A stretch of 64,000 nucleotides of DNA from Bimuria novae-zelandiae CBS 107.79 (GCA_010015655.1 ML976688.1:562411-626410); one strand, 5' to 3'; numbered from the stretch's first letter, positions 1 to 12,429 are shown. Numbers and translations are program-made. Notes: generated from the sequence alone by a model not told the origin.

Positions 1-1
1 A

Positions 2-2778
2 AAAGCACTACGGAAAGCACACCGAGGCAAAGTTAAGAAAGCTGCCAAATCGCCGGAGTCGCTATGAAGAATTTCCAAGTGGGCCCAAACAAGAGACAGC
101 CAGTCTTTAAGAATTACCCCAACCATCCTACATCCCGAAACACAACACGAAGTCACAACACCAGTCGAGAACGCGAAGCTATTCCATAAGACCTTCTTCC
201 CAACGCCACCAGAAGCAGATTTAAGAGACATACAAAACGTCGAATACAACAGCCAAATCAACTTACCAGCTATAACGGAAAAGGAAGTTGACGACGCCAT
301 TCGCGCGACCTGGCCCCACAAAGCCGCCGGCCTAGATAGAATCCCAAACTGGGCCCTGCAAGCCGCAGCACCGCTCACCACAGCCTACCTAAGAAGGATT
401 TACAACCAGAACCTACAATTAGGATACTGCCCAGCAAATTTCCGGGAATCTATCACGGTCACGCTGCGCAAGCCAGGCAAGACCAACTACAGGACACCAA
501 AAGCATATCGGCCTATTGCGCTACTAAACACTATCGGAAAGATCATGGACGCGGTGATAGCTCGTAGGCTAAGCTATCTAGTAGAAACCCATCAGATACT
601 CCCAGCAACTCACATAGGAGGAAGGAAAATGCGGCCCACCGAATACGCGCTCCGCGTCATTATAGGAAAAATACATGAGGCATGGAACAATAAGAAAAGC
701 CAAGTAGCGAGCCTTCTGCTGCTCGACGTCTCCGGCGCCTTTGACAACGTCTCCCACTCGCGACTCCTCCACAATATGCGAAAAAGAAAGGTAGATGAAA
801 ATATCGTTAGATCGGTCGGAAGCTTCCTAACCGACAGACATACCCATATAATAGTCGATGGATTTGAATCTAAGAAGTACGCAATAAACACTAGAATTCC
901 TTAGGGATCGCCACTATCTCCAGCACTATACCTCCTCTACAACGCCAACCTGCTAGAAGAATGCAACCGGGAGAAATGCGTTAAGGCGGTTGGATACATC
1001 GACCATGTGGCCATCCTTGCATAGGGAGACACGACTGAGGAAACATGCAAAAAGCTTAGAAAAGCCCTTGATACGGCCCAACGCTGGGCTACAACCCACG
1101 CCTCCATTTTTGCACCGGAGAAATTCCAGCTAACTCACTTTACGAGAACGCGTAACCGCATCGACACAAGCAGACCCGTCCAAACAACGTGGGGCGAGGT
1201 GAAACCCAAAGACACATGCAGATACCTCGGGGTGACCATGGACATAAAGCTACGGTGGAAGGCCCATATAGAGGAGATCAGGCGAAAGGCAACAAAAACA
1301 GTAAACGCTCTAAGCAGCCTGGGAAGCTTAACATGGGGCATCTGCCTCACGGAATTGAGGAAAATCTATACTGGAACCGCGCTGCCTCAGATGATGTACG
1401 CCTATTCGGTCTGTTCGAGCGCGAGCGTGAAAGAAAAACTATATACGAAAAAGCTGCTCGATACCCTGCAAGGAATCCAAGCAAGAGCAGCAAGAATCAT
1501 CTATGGGGCATTCAAGGCTACCTCGAGAACTGCACTGGACATCGAAGCATACCTCCTCCCCATCGAACAACAGATATGGAGGCACAACGCAGAGACTGTT
1601 ACACGATTCCTCTCTTGCAAGAAGATCCTAGATAGCACGGGCCTTCAACTCAACCCAGAGGCTGGCAGGAATGTGAAGCATACGGAACCCATACGAAAGA
1701 TCTACAATGAGATGAGAGACAAGCGAGGTCGGGAAATAGACCAGCAGGAATCCATACCATCATTTGTGGCACCACCGTAGCAGAGAGGCCCGAACATATA
1801 TATAGAAGACGGTGCGGAGAAGGCGCGGAGCCGACACGACAAAGAAAGCGCAAAAGGACAGAGCGTCAATATCTATACTGATGGTAGTGGAATCAACGGT
1901 CAAGCTGGCGCGGCAGCGGTGTGCCCTCTGACGCAGCAAGCGCGAAGTGTGGATATGGGGGCAGACACGACTTTAACGAGGTATGCAGCTGAATTCCGCG
2001 GGGTAAACCTGGCGCTGCAGATAGCACAAGATACGTGGAGCGAAACGGGAGCAGGCGAAAAGTCGCTATATACACAGATAACCAGGCCGCAATCAGGTCG
2101 CTGGCCAATCCGGAAGGAAGATCGGGAGCCTACATCCTAAGGGAAATAGCGGACCAAATCCAGGCCTTACAGGACAACAGACGGCCGGTGGCGATTCGAT
2201 GGATACCAGCACACGTAGGGATACCAGGAAACGAGGCTGCGGATAAAGCTACCAAAGAAGCTACCGGATGGAGGGCGGACGGATCTGAAGGGGAGAAGGC
2301 CCAGAAGCCATCCCAGCTCCATCCACTCAGGACAACATTGAAAACATGGTGCAAGGCAGAGGCGGAAAGAACATGGACATCCAACTGGCGAAGCGAAACC
2401 AAAGGCAGGGCATGCTTTAGGCACACCCCCTTACCCACAAAGAAGGTGCTCCGACTTCACCAGGGCCTCAGCAAACGGCACAGCGCGCTACTAGTATAGC
2501 TCAGGACGGAGAAAATCGGGCTTAAAGACTTCCTCTTTAGACGACGGGTACTAGGTGTTACAAACTCGAAATGCGAATGCGGGGAGAGACAGCAGACTAT
2601 CGCTTACGTTCTCCTTAGCTACACAAATTATAAAGAACTCCGAAATCAGGAATTTGGCCGCCTTTCAGGACGACACAACCTCCTAGAAATCCTTAATAAT
2701 CGCAAGCTAGCCACTAAAGCTATTAAGATTATAGAATAGACGCGGATCCTTAGGCAATATAGGATCGGAGATAAATAG
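2..2778 (+). pseudogene. LINE-1 ORF2 (reverse transcriptase / RNase H), decayed
   Basis: Frame 2 is readable from base 2 with the RT motif series: RPIALLNTIGKIMDAV near 510-560, the palm motif LLLLDVSGAFDNVSH near 715-760, and GSPLSPALYLLYN from 905. The YxDD position reads YIDH (near 995-1006), so the catalytic site is broken. In-frame stops at 65, 902, 1022 and 1778 fit Trp or Gln codons changed to TGA/TAG; the 902 stop sits exactly where the Q of the usual PQGSPLSP motif belongs. RNase H begins near 1868 (IYTDGSG). A one-base frameshift near 2060 moves the rest (TDNQAAIRSL, then WIPAHVGIPGNEAADKA) into frame 1. A TAG at 2497 precedes a C-terminal segment with a CxC motif (KCECGE) ending near 2778. 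Non-functional. Confidence 0.9.
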
Positions 2779-2910
2779 ACGAAGCCGAGCGCTGGGGGGA
2801 GACTATAAGTACGACGGACGCGACACACAAGGTAGGCGCCTCTATAAGCCTAGAAATAGTTTTCATTAGTATAGGAACCATTATCTAGATAAGCGTGGTA
2901 GGCAAATGTA
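2779..2910 (+). other. LINE-1 3' untranslated stretch
   Basis: Non-coding tail between the end of the ORF2 remnant and the mariner insertion. It is AT-rich and I see no open frame in it. It ends with the TA (2909-2910) that the mariner element duplicated. Confidence 0.5.
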
Positions 2911-4226
2911 CTGTGGTATCAGGCAAAAGTGAGGTGAGTGGCCCGCGCACAGCAGGGATGCCTGACTCGATACAAAACGGACGCCACTAAACAGAAATAC
3001 CATTAGCTCTATGTAATTTATATGATAATGCTTGTACCTCTGTCGTGTGCTGTCCACCACAACATCACCACAATGTCTCCCTTATTAACACTAACTCGTC
3101 GATACCTCACTCGCGACCAACGCCTCTAGATACGCACCTTACGTCTAGCTAGGTATACTTACCTGTTTATTACTAACCTTCTTAAGGTTTTAAAGAGATA
3201 AGTTACCTGCGTAATTACTAGCGTACGCGTTACGCTAAAGAAGCGCACTAGTTATCTACCCTTCCTTATAAATAAATAAGTAGACTAGCTTAAAGAATTT
3301 ATTAAATCCTTTTAAGAGGGGAGGTAGATAAGTTTCTTACGCCTTATAAAGGGTCCCTTTACTTACTAGGGCGTTAGTAAATACGTAATTTAGAATACTT
3401 TATAAAATAAAGGGTATACTTGCCGCGTTACTCTTGCTAAGCCTCCTCTTACTAAAAAGAATTATTAGCTACGCCTCGCGTAGGTAAAAGCTTACGCTAA
3501 CTAGTCTCTCTAGTAGTAGTATATAATTCTCTAGAGCGATAAAACTTAGGTAACTAGTAACTAGCATTATAAGAAGTAGGTTACTAGGCGCCCTAAAGAG
3601 GAATTAGATCCCTTTTATATTATTAAGAAACTACGTAAGAAGCGTAGCTAGATGTTCTAGGGTTGCTTCTTAGGTACGACAAAGGGGCCGTTAGTGTTTT
3701 AAGAGAAGAAATAGAAGAGTATTAATAAGGAGAGCTATTATAAGAGAGTTCTACCTCTTGTTTACGAATAGCTACGCCTTAATCTATATCTTTAATTTAT
3801 GCAAGATAGCGCTCCTAGGCACGCTATTACTTATATAATTAAAGAGCTTTAATTAAGAGGAATTTACCTTATTTTTTAGCCAGCGTTCTCGCTAGATCTT
3901 AACCTAATTAAGGCAGTGTAGAATAAGATAAAGGACTATATTAAGTAGTATTATTCTAATCTACTTAGGGGTAAGTAGCGTATATATAGCTAGCTACGTG
4001 ATATTATACAGGAAGCGTAGGACTTAATTAAAAGTAAAGTATTTAGGGAGCTTATTAAAAGCATGCTAACTAGATGCCAGGCTATAATTAATGCGAAAGG
4101 TGGTCACACTAGGTACTAAAATTTATACATAAAAGAGGACAAGCGTGCGAAATTTACATGGCTCGGCATCTTGGCGACACCCCTGTTGTGCGCGGGCCAC
4201 TCACCTCACTTTTGCCTGATACCACA
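2911..4226 (+). mobile_element. Tc1/mariner element M1 with about 50-bp TIRs, TA TSD
   Basis: DNA transposon of 1316 bp. The left end (CTGTGGTATCAGGC at 2911) and the right end (GCCTGATACCACAG ending 4226) are inverted repeats that pair for about 50 bp. TA dinucleotides flank both sides (2909-2910 and 4227-4228), which is the Tc1/mariner target duplication. One heavily mutated transposase lies inside on the plus strand. The TIRs themselves are little mutated, whereas the interior is AT-rich with many TAG stops. Confidence 0.93.
3073..4119 (+). pseudogene. Tc1/mariner (DDE) transposase of M1, RIP-degraded
   Basis: From ATG 3073 to a stop at 4117-4119 is 1047 nt, a multiple of three, so the decay is by substitution without net frameshift. 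The N-terminal part keeps the helix-turn-helix style text LTRDQRL..IRTLRLARYTY. Near 3655 a block reads MF.GCFLGTTKGPLVF with Trp codons replaced by stops. Near 3805 MQDSAPRHAIT corresponds to the second catalytic Asp motif (MQDNAPxH in the family). Near 3880 PAFSLDLNLIKAV.NKIKDY corresponds to the third motif (PDLNPIE), with the Glu position now Lys. Many in-frame TAG codons and a lost catalytic residue make it inactive. Confidence 0.88.
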
Positions 4227-4228
4227 GT

Positions 4229-4470
4229 AGATAGTGGTTGAAGGAGAAACGGCAGGCTTCTGGGAACAGCTGGCTCTTGTTTACAGGAGTGAAGTGGGGC
4301 GGCGCGGAATATTGTTTCCACGACGCGTCGGCTGCCAGCCAGGTCAGCCAGACCGGGCATAGCTGCGAAGAAATCGCGGCTGGAACCGTGTAAGACAGAA
4401 TCAACCAATCAATCAATCAGGAGAATCAATCAGAATCAATCAATCAATTAATCAGAATCAATCAAGTCCT
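4229..4470 (+). other. Probable continuation of LINE-1 3' region
   Basis: GC-balanced sequence without a credible gene. Its end (a CGGCTGGAACCG-like segment followed by AATC repeats) resembles 54095-54161, where a similar segment is also followed by AATC repeats, so I read both as LINE 3' ends. The two ORFs on the minus strand here (4154-4416) show no recognisable domain and run across the mariner TIR, so I do not call them genes. Confidence 0.45.
4404..4467 (+). repeat. AATC-type simple repeat (LINE tail)
   Basis: Irregular run of AATC units broken by AGG and AG. Comparable short runs occur at 52850-52860 and 54145-54161. It is consistent with the slippage-prone 3' tail of LINE-1, into or next to which LINE-2 appears to have inserted. 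Confidence 0.7.
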
Positions 4471-5336
4471 TGAGTTGTTGATAGAATCGGAGGTAAACAG
4501 CGCGTCTAGGACGCGTTAGTCGGACCGAGCTCGGACCAAAACACCAAAAGCGGCCGAACTAGGGAGCGCCAACACGCAAGGCGAGAACAACAAAATCAAC
4601 CTAGATTATCCCACGGAAATCGAAACGGACGCTCCTAGAGCACCTAGAGCACCTCGACTGGTACAAACGCGATCTATACTAGGCGCGACGATTAGGAAGG
4701 GGAACGCTACTAGCAATAGCAAGAACTAATTATTAAGGAAATATTAGTAACTATACTAGCTATAATGGAAGAGCTAAAGAACAGTAATATAAACTTAAAA
4801 TAATAATAGAAAAACTAATAATAAAGTTATTATATATAAAGACTTAGTAAAGATAAAGGCGTAACTATAGTAAGTAATAAAGATTCTTTTAACCCTTAAT
4901 ATAGCAGGTCTATATATATAGGTAGCTATTTCTCTACCTTAGACCTACGCTTTAGCTCTAGCACGCTTAGCTAAACTATTCTTATTTACTAATAGACTAA
5001 TAAGAAATGCAAGCGAGAATCTATTAAAATAATTTTTTTTTAGGTATAACTATTAACACCTAGCGAGTTAAAGACCTAAATAGTATAGGTTTAAAGAATA
5101 TTACTAAGATTAAAGCTAAAATTAGGGTAAGCGTATAAGCACACGAAAGCATTAAATATACTTAAGTAAAAGATATATAAATTTATAGCTACTACGTTAA
5201 GGTACTTATGTTTATACAAGCGAAAGCTATACTTTTTTAAGCTAATAATAAATATATTACGCAAGTATTTAAAGGTGCTAGGACTAGGGGCGAAGAGTAG
5301 TACTAGGTTAAAATAAATAATATAGTAAAAAGAGTA

Positions 5337-5400
5337 ACGTACATGCATAGCGAGTGGCCGGGTATAGCGAGTGGCCGAAAATGCCAAGACCCCATCAAAA
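5337..5400 (+). repeat. Left TIR of F1 with two CATAGCGAGTGGCCG units
   Basis: Complementary to 12349-12429, apart from having one repeat unit fewer. The TIR stays GC-rich although the element body is mutated. Confidence 0.9.
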
Positions 5401-5464
5401 TCTACACTCTACACAACAGTACAGAACGCACACAAATAGTAATAAGAAATTATAGTAGGCCAAT

Positions 5465-7077
5465 CTACTCAGAATCTACTTCTACTTCTTTTTTACACGT
5501 GCGCGAATTATGCCTAGCCTCGCCGCAGCGTCTACAGCGCTGTTAAATTAATTTGCCTCTATTAGCGCGCACCCTCTTCTTCGCCTTCTTCTTATTACTA
5601 CGCGCCGCAAAGTCCTTTAGGGTAGCTAGTCGCTAGCTATTAGTAGTTATAAGGACTCCTTTCTGCTATAGTTGCTTTCTCTTATGCGATTTACGTCGTG
5701 TAGTAGCCTTATTAGTAGCTTAAAGCTTAGCGTTACGCTTTATTATTAATACTAAAGAATACGCTATTAGCTTAGCGCCTTTCACGAGCCTTTTAACCAC
5801 CTTAACTATACTTATTAGGGAGCTATCTAGGTGCCTCTAAATCCTCTCCTTCACCAGCGTCGATTATGACCCTAATTCTAGGGTGTTGCTAGGCGTCTGC
5901 GACTGCCACGTACTATCGCGTATAGTAGAAGGCGAAGGCGTACACAGACGAACGTTAAGCTTTAATATTACTACTTCTAGGTTAAGGGGAATAAGGCTAG
6001 CGCCATAAAAGCCTCCTTAGATATTACTTTAAGTTATTATAGCCTTAAAAGTAGTAATAAAATAAGGTAAGAACTTAATTTTAGTAATATGCGTAATATA
6101 TTTGCGCATTAGATCCTTGGCTTGGCGCCTATATGCCTTCTTTAACGGCGAGAAACACCCCACATCTAGTGGCTGCAGGAGGTGCGACGAATATAGAGGA
6201 ATATAGAGAGTAATAATCTTCCTATCCTTGCAGTATTGCTAGAATTTAAGCGAGTTATAGCTCTCGTGGCCGTTAATAATAAGTAACTAATAGCTACTAA
6301 TAGTACGCTCTTTTATATGCGCGTTAAAGTGCTTTAGCTACTATAGACTAAGCTCGTTATTTGTCTAGCCGTTCTTAGAGACTGCGAGAACCTAGTCGCG
6401 AGGTAGATCCTTCTCTTAGTACCAGGCAGAGAGGTGGTGCTTGCCCTAAAAGATAAGGAAGGGTGGGATCGCCCACCCTGTCGCGTTAATGCTATAAATA
6501 GCTATTATCTACTTTTAATTACCTTACTGCACGCTCTTTAGCTTGCCTTAACGCTTAAAGCCTGTAATAACTACTCCTGTTAATATTATGCCTATTATAA
6601 AGCTAGTCTTGTTAAAGTTATAGGTATCTTTATCTAGGATACTATACTTGGCTTTGGTATTCTCTACAAGCTGGAACCAGCCCTATATAACCTTAGGATC
6701 CTTATAGAGGGCTCTCTTATAGTTGTACTTTTAATTAAACTTGACTTAGAGCTCTAGCTAGCGCTTAATAAAGTAGTAAGGCTATCTTTAACCTACTAGC
6801 TCGTTGTGGCGTGCAGCTAGTAAAGAATTAGCTATATCTTTTATAGTAGCGAGCTAGGGTGGAAACCCTCGCGTATTTAGATTAAGTATATGCTGTATAA
6901 TTACTAGCTCCTCTCTTATAGTAAGTCTTATTAAGTTAGGTGCGTAGTCGCGTTAAAAGGTAGTTCTAGCGCGTCTCTGTTGTAGTGTTCTTTTAGCAAC
7001 GCTATAGACTACTATAGCGCGTGAAATTAAGAGTAGCGCGTCTCCTTTAATAGCTTAAAGCGCAAGCTATAATCTAG
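5465..7077 (-). pseudogene. F1 pogo/Fot1-type transposase, most of the protein
   Basis: The start codon is at 12331 (minus strand); 40 nt of coding sequence (MSQQRNKLPKLKE) precede the copia-1 site, and the rest follows from 7077 down to a TAG at 5465-5467. The two parts total 1653 nt, or 550 codons plus stop, with no net frameshift. Visible in order: an N-terminal DNA-binding region with SISRA-like text (LLISRAIVVYS), a second HTH region (YYFIKR.LEL.VKFN), then GWFQLVENTKAKYSILDKDTYN leading into the DDE domain (first Asp at NFNKTSF, now Asn). The C-terminus has RRCGEAxHNSRTC, a zinc-knuckle seen in fungal pogo transposases. TGG/CAG/CGA-derived stops abound. Confidence 0.9.
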
Positions 7078-7082
7078 CCTCT

Positions 7083-7258
7083 TGTTAGATAAAAAGCATA
7101 TCAAGTTCGGAGGATCAGGGGTAGCCCGAAAAAGGCCGGGGATTAACCGAGAATACACAGAACCAGCTAAGGGAACCCCGTAGACAGGTAGAATAACCTA
7201 ATACATTAATTTAACCCCCTAAATTATTAGGACATCTATTAAGACGTGATATCTAATA
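7083..7258 (+). repeat. Copia-1 5' LTR
   Basis: 176 bp, pairs with 12116-12291. The final CA of the LTR has become TA. Confidence 0.95.
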
Positions 7259-7319
7259 ATTAAGAGTCTCACTGCCTTAACAAGAGCGAAAATAGCAACC
7301 TAAAACCTAAATTAAACTA

Positions 7320-10300
7320 ATGGAATAATTATTCTTCGCGATAACACTAAATACCGTAGCTAGCTTAACTAACTACAAGCCCGCTGCGTCGCATACAATA
7401 TATAGGCGTAAGTCGACCCCAATTTAGCGATTACCCCACTCACGGAGCCATTTGAGCCCGAGCTACTCGAGACGGTAGACTATACGCCAGCCGCAACCCT
7501 TTTAGACGGCGTCTTACTATTAAGACTATCTAAACTTTTGTCCGCTGGACTAAAGAGCTACAAAGAGGATTTGGACCTCTATAAACTCTGGATGGAGAAA
7601 TACAAGATGTAGTACACAAAGTATAAGACCAAAGTCGTAAGTTTATAGCAAATCGTAGTGTTTATCTAGTTATTAGTAGCACTGCATCTACAACGCACTT
7701 GCTGTCTCCTAGATACTACTATTAAAAAATAGATTATAAAGCTAAAAGTAAAAGTAGGAGTTACCTCTAAGTTTAAATAAGAGCAAGCGCGACAGCGATA
7801 CTATAGCTTATTAAAGCCTCTACGCATAGTAAATAACTAGGACATATAGCTTACTAAATATAATCATGCTATAATAAAGGCCGAGACACTAAACGTGTCT
7901 AATACTACACAATTTAATCCTGTGGCTATAGACTTTATGTTAGTAGTAAATAAGATAGCTCTAGTATAGGCTGCAACCTTCTAATTAAATAGAAAAGACC
8001 TACCTGGCATGGACCAAAAGGACATGATAGGACGTTTCCGAGAATATATAATGCTAAATTATCTAATAACGCGAAATAGAAGCTAAAAGGCAGCGTTCGC
8101 AACGGAAGACTTATCTTATCTCGCTAAAAGTAGCTAAGCTACTTAGAGCATGCAAGGGGATCCCTAATATATAAAAATAGGAAACTCTCGGGGTATAAAA
8201 CGGGGTAGACCCTAACATTAACGTATAGCTATAAAGGATGATGATCGTGCACCTTTAAGCTCTTTAAACCCTTAATAAGGTAGTAGTAACTCTGCTAAAG
8301 CGGACGCTAATCGTGGTAAACCTGCTAGAGTAGGCACTAATAAAACCGCTAAGTGCCTGGCCTGCAATATAAGACACCCTATTAGGGAATACTTCTATCT
8401 CTACCTAGATAAAGCACCAGAATAGTGGGAGCCAAACCTAAGAATAGCTAAATACATTGCTCTGAAACAAGAGCACGATGCTAATTTTTAAAGTCTACTA
8501 AGAGCTTAAAGTAGACCTAGAACTAAGACTCTATCCTTTAAGAATTCCTATACCCTAACTTTAGAGATTACTAATTAGTAACTAAATAGAAGATAGATTT
8601 TAAAGGTGCAAGCCGCCTATTCTGCGACCTTTACTATAGACTAATTTAACTATCCTCTTTAGCGTTCTTTTATTCTTAACTCGGGCTCGACGTGCCACAT
8701 CATGAACGACCCCGACCGGATTTAGAACTATTAGCCACCTACACAAGGCGACTTTATATAGGCAGGCGACACTTAAATCTAGGTAAAAGGATACGGAACT
8801 GTTATCTTAAACCTAAAACATAAACAGGGAGCTAAAAGACTAGTACTATATAACGTAGTAATATGCCTAGACATGCTATGTAACCTAGTCTCCTTCCAAG
8901 TGCTAAGGCAGAAGGAATTCTAGTAGGATATCTAATTAGAGCCTACTACCCTGAAGTAACTAAATAGAACAACTATTAGAGAGCTCACCGAAATTTATAG
9001 ATAATAGGTATTAGAACACTAACCCGTGCACTATGCAGCGCACTATACGCATTTCTATAATTCTTAAACGTAATAACGACCTTAAAGAGCATTAGCCCTC
9101 CTATGGCATAAAAGGCTTAGTTATCTAGGACCCGCCGTAATCGAGCACCTAGTGTAGCGAGCTAAGGGGGTGCGCGTTAAGGGAATTACAATAGTAGAGT
9201 ATAACTTATATAGAAGAGTAAAGATGCGAAGGCAGATAAGCTACGCACCTAGGATTAATAAGTAAGGATCTGCAGAAAGGCTTTCTATTAATTTCCACAC
9301 CTACGAATTACTATCGTTTAATAAAGAGAAGAGCTAGATGCTTGTTATAGATAGATATTCTAGTCTCTAATAGGACTTCTACTTCACGGATAACCAAACG
9401 GCAAGGTTAATTATTAAGATATTAATAATCTTCTTCGGATTTCTTAAGAACTAATATAATATCACTCTAAAAGTTATTAAAACGGATAATGAGATCACCA
9501 CAGTTAAACCCGAAGTTAAGCGGTGGCTGAAAAGCCTAGGCATGATTATTAAGCCTTTAGCACTAGACACGTAAGCTTAAAATAGTAGCGCTGAACGCTT
9601 AGGGGGCGTGAATAAAGAAAAATCTCGCGTAATATGTCTGGATGTAAACCTTCTATAGGAACTCTGGCCTAAAATTACAAGAGCTAGAGTGTATCTATAT
9701 AATTAAACGCCAAACTACACGAATAACTAGAAAACACTATACGAGATATTCTTCACACGAGTATTACTAGCTAATAGGATTGTTACGTCTATTAAGAAAC
9801 TAAACTTAGCCTACCTAAAGGCGTACGGATGCAAAGCATTCGCTATAATAAACGATACCCACTATGGAAAATTAAGACTATAACGACTCGACCCTAAAGC
9901 ATGGATTAGATACCTTATTAGATACCAGTTATTAAACATTTACTAAATATAGATACTAACGCTAGCTAAGGTCATCAGCACGCGAGACGTCGTATTTAAT
10001 AAAAATATAATCTTTAACGGGAAGATAGAGTATCTAATAGACAACGTTATGTATAATACGCTAGCTAAGATAGCTACATATATTAAGATAATTAAGCTAC
10101 TACCACTGGTGCACTAACTAGAAACCGAATTATTCTACGAAGACGATGTCGCAGAAAACGAATCACCCACAGAGGACGAAGTAGACCCACCGGGCTACTA
10201 TCGAGGAAGGAAGATTAGAGATTACTACCTAACACTACCTTTAACTCTACTACCTGCAGCTCTGCTAGCACAGCTAATAATAGGGGAAAATATAAACCTA

Positions 10301-12060
10301 CCCGAGATTACTTTATCTAAGACAGTCCCCTGGGCAGCAGCTTTCATGGCAGGAACGAAAGCAGGAAGGGTTGGAAAACATAATAGGAACACGATTAACA
10401 AAGCCTAGATGAAAAGACTACTAGCGAAGGGCGTTAAGATTCACTAATTATAGTTACCTCCGCCACCCACTTGTAAAACGGACCTTAACTAACATCTAAT
10501 AAGAGAATTATTCCAGGAAGCGCAGCAATCGCATCTGGACAGTTATAGAATTACCTAATCCTGGATAGAAGTACCGTACAAGATAGTAAAGGCAACAGGC
10601 TAATAAATCCTAGACTGTATATAGGTGTATGTGTATAAGTTTAATAAATATTACTAGTTTATTAAGTGCAAAGCGCGACTAGTAGTTAGAGGAGACTAAT
10701 AATGCAATATAACCTCCTAGGACACCTACGCAGTAATATTAGCCAGAAGATCCTTTCGCTTACTTATAGTAATTACTACTAAATATGACCTCGAACTTAT
10801 ACAATATAACGTTACTAACGCGTTTATACACGCATTACTAGATTAAGAAGTCTACATGCGCATGCCGCCTAGATATTAAAAACCTAGTACTATCCTTAAA
10901 GTCTAGAAGGCACTCTACGGACTACGAATCTTATTACTTCTTTAGTAGAAAGAGTTTATAGCTACGCTTATTAAGTTTAGTTTCTAGACCGTGCCCCATA
11001 AGCCATGCTGTATAATTAAGGATAGTATTATTATTTTCTTTTACGTAGACGACATTATTATTGCGCACTACTAAGACAAAGCTAGCTAAGCTTAGTAAGT
11101 CGTAGAATAACTTAGGAAGAAATACTTAATAACAGGCGGAGAAGACCTACTATAGTTCCTAGGAATTAAAGTAATTAGAGATTAGCAGAACTGACTTATT
11201 TAACTCTCTTAGGCTGTATACTATAACAAAATTAGTTAGCTGGTTGATAACCAAACAATCCGACATAACACCCTAATAGGCATAGGGGAGCTTAAGCTAA
11301 GAGAAGGGCTGGCTTCGCTTATAGAGATTAATAAATACTAACGTAAGATCGGATCACTCCTATATATAGCTATTAGTACCTGATCGGATATTGCATTCGC
11401 AACCTCAAGGCTAGCGAGATTCTTGTTAAATCCTAGTCTAGAATATTATTATGCGGCTGACTAAGCCCTGCTGTACCTTAACGAAACAAAGTAGAAGACA
11501 CTTTAACTTAGAGGAGGCGAATCCTTGCAGGTAGTAAGTAATGCCTTATTTATAAACAACACTCTAGACCGTAAGAGCTCGCAAGGCTACGCTATTAAGC
11601 TATTTAATAGCCTTATTACATGGCGTGCAAGCAAACAAGACACTATTACTACGTTAACTATAGAAGCTAAGCTCCTTGCTCTAGCGCAAGTCGTAAAGGA
11701 AGCTATCTTTATATTAAGATTAATAAAGGAACTAAAAGTTAAGCTACCTAGCCCTACTATTATAATCTAATGTAACAACTAGCAAACTATTTGGCTAGTA
11801 ACGTAGGAGATCTCGAAGCTGCATACGAAGCTTCGACACGTTAATATACATAACTACTAGCTCTGACAGGAAGTAACCAGGGGAAGGATAAAGGTGGAAT
11901 ATACTAAATTTGTAGAGATAATTACAGACGGCTTAACTAAAGCACTCCTAGTAAATTAGTGGCAGAACTTCCTAAAGTAACTAGGACTAGTAGAGGTAAG
12001 AGATTAAAAGGTAGCTAATAAAGCACCTTTAGAGGAGATTTAAGACTAGCTTAATAACCT
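7320..12060 (+). pseudogene. Copia-1 gag-pol polyprotein, decayed
   Basis: Domains in copia order can be read through many stops. A zinc-knuckle-like CLACNIRHPIREY (last Cys mutated) lies near 8354. The protease active site near 8675 reads LNSGSTCH, its Asp now Asn. An integrase stretch follows around 9250-9950. The RT includes an intact YVDD at 11042-11053 (FYVDDIIIAH). RNase H sits at about 11525-11960, with NNTLDRKSSQGYAIKL and WRASKQDTITTLTIEAKLLA. The open stretch at 11525-11770 is only the best-preserved part of the RNase H and not a separate gene. Order PR-IN-RT-RH places it in Ty1/copia. Confidence 0.9.
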
Positions 12061-12115
12061 TACCCTCGTCTAATAACCTTAGCCATGGCTCGAACGGCTC
12101 TAAGCTAAGGGGGTG

Positions 12116-12291
12116 TGTTAGATAAAAAGCATATTAAGTTTAAAGGATTAGGGGTAGCCCGAAAAAGGCTAGGGATTAACCGAGAACACACAGAACCTGC
12201 CAAGGGAACCCCGTAGACAGGCAGAACAACCTAATACATTAATTTAACCCCCCGAATCATTAGGACATCCATTAAGACGTGACATCTAACA
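12116..12291 (+). repeat. Copia-1 3' LTR
   Basis: 176 bp, keeps canonical TG...CA ends and is followed by the CCTCT duplication. Confidence 0.95.
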
Positions 12292-12348
12292 CCTCTTTTA
12301 ATTTAGGTAGTTTGTTACGTTGTTGAGACATCGCGTTGTAGTAGAACG

Positions 12349-12429
12349 TTTTGATAGGGTCTTGGCATTTTCGGCCACTCGCTATGCCCGGCCACTCGCT
12401 ATGCCCGGCCACTCGCTATGCATGTACGT
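12349..12429 (-). repeat. Right TIR of F1 with three CATAGCGAGTGGCCG units
   Basis: Reads on the minus strand as the left TIR with one additional tandem unit. The two ends have therefore diverged by unit number, not only by point mutation. Confidence 0.9.

Larger units (their letters stand above)
1..2910 (+). mobile_element. LINE-1: Tad-like non-LTR retrotransposon, 5' end outside window
   Basis: Non-LTR retrotransposon running into the window from the left. It carries a reverse transcriptase, a connection region, an RNase H domain and a C-terminal Cys-rich segment in the order expected of ORF2 of Tad-like fungal LINEs. The first 2.5 kb keeps a balanced base composition, while from about 2580 the sequence becomes AT-rich and CA-poor. 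The 3' part is interrupted by a Tc1/mariner element at 2911-4226 and appears to resume at 4229-4470. The start of the element and its target-site duplication are not visible. Clade assignment is by motif recognition only. Confidence 0.85.
7083..12291 (+). mobile_element. Copia-1 LTR retrotransposon
   Basis: Full-length Ty1/copia element of 5209 bp with 176-bp LTRs (7083-7258 and 12116-12291; TGTTAGAT...ATCTAACA). The exact 5-bp target duplication CCTCT lies at 7078-7082 and 12292-12296. A purine-rich tract (AAGGGGGTG, 12107-12115) abuts the 3' LTR. Differences between the two LTRs are almost all C/T or G/A, consistent with RIP. It interrupts the transposase of F1 after codon 13. Confidence 0.96.
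5337..12429 (-). mobile_element. F1: pogo/Fot1-like DNA transposon, host of copia-1
   Basis: Inverted ends start ACGTACATGCATAGCG (5337) and finish with its complement at 12429, flanked by TA at 5335-5336 and 12430-12431. Without copia-1 and its 5-bp duplication it is 1879 bp, a normal size for Fot1-type elements. The ends contain direct copies of a 17-bp unit (CATAGCGAGTGGCCGGG), two on the left and three on the right. A transposase pseudogene is encoded on the minus strand. Confidence 0.93.

Noticed and set aside
4154..4416. Minus-strand ORFs over 4154-4416
   Set aside because: They run across the mariner TIR and its TA junction and show no domain.
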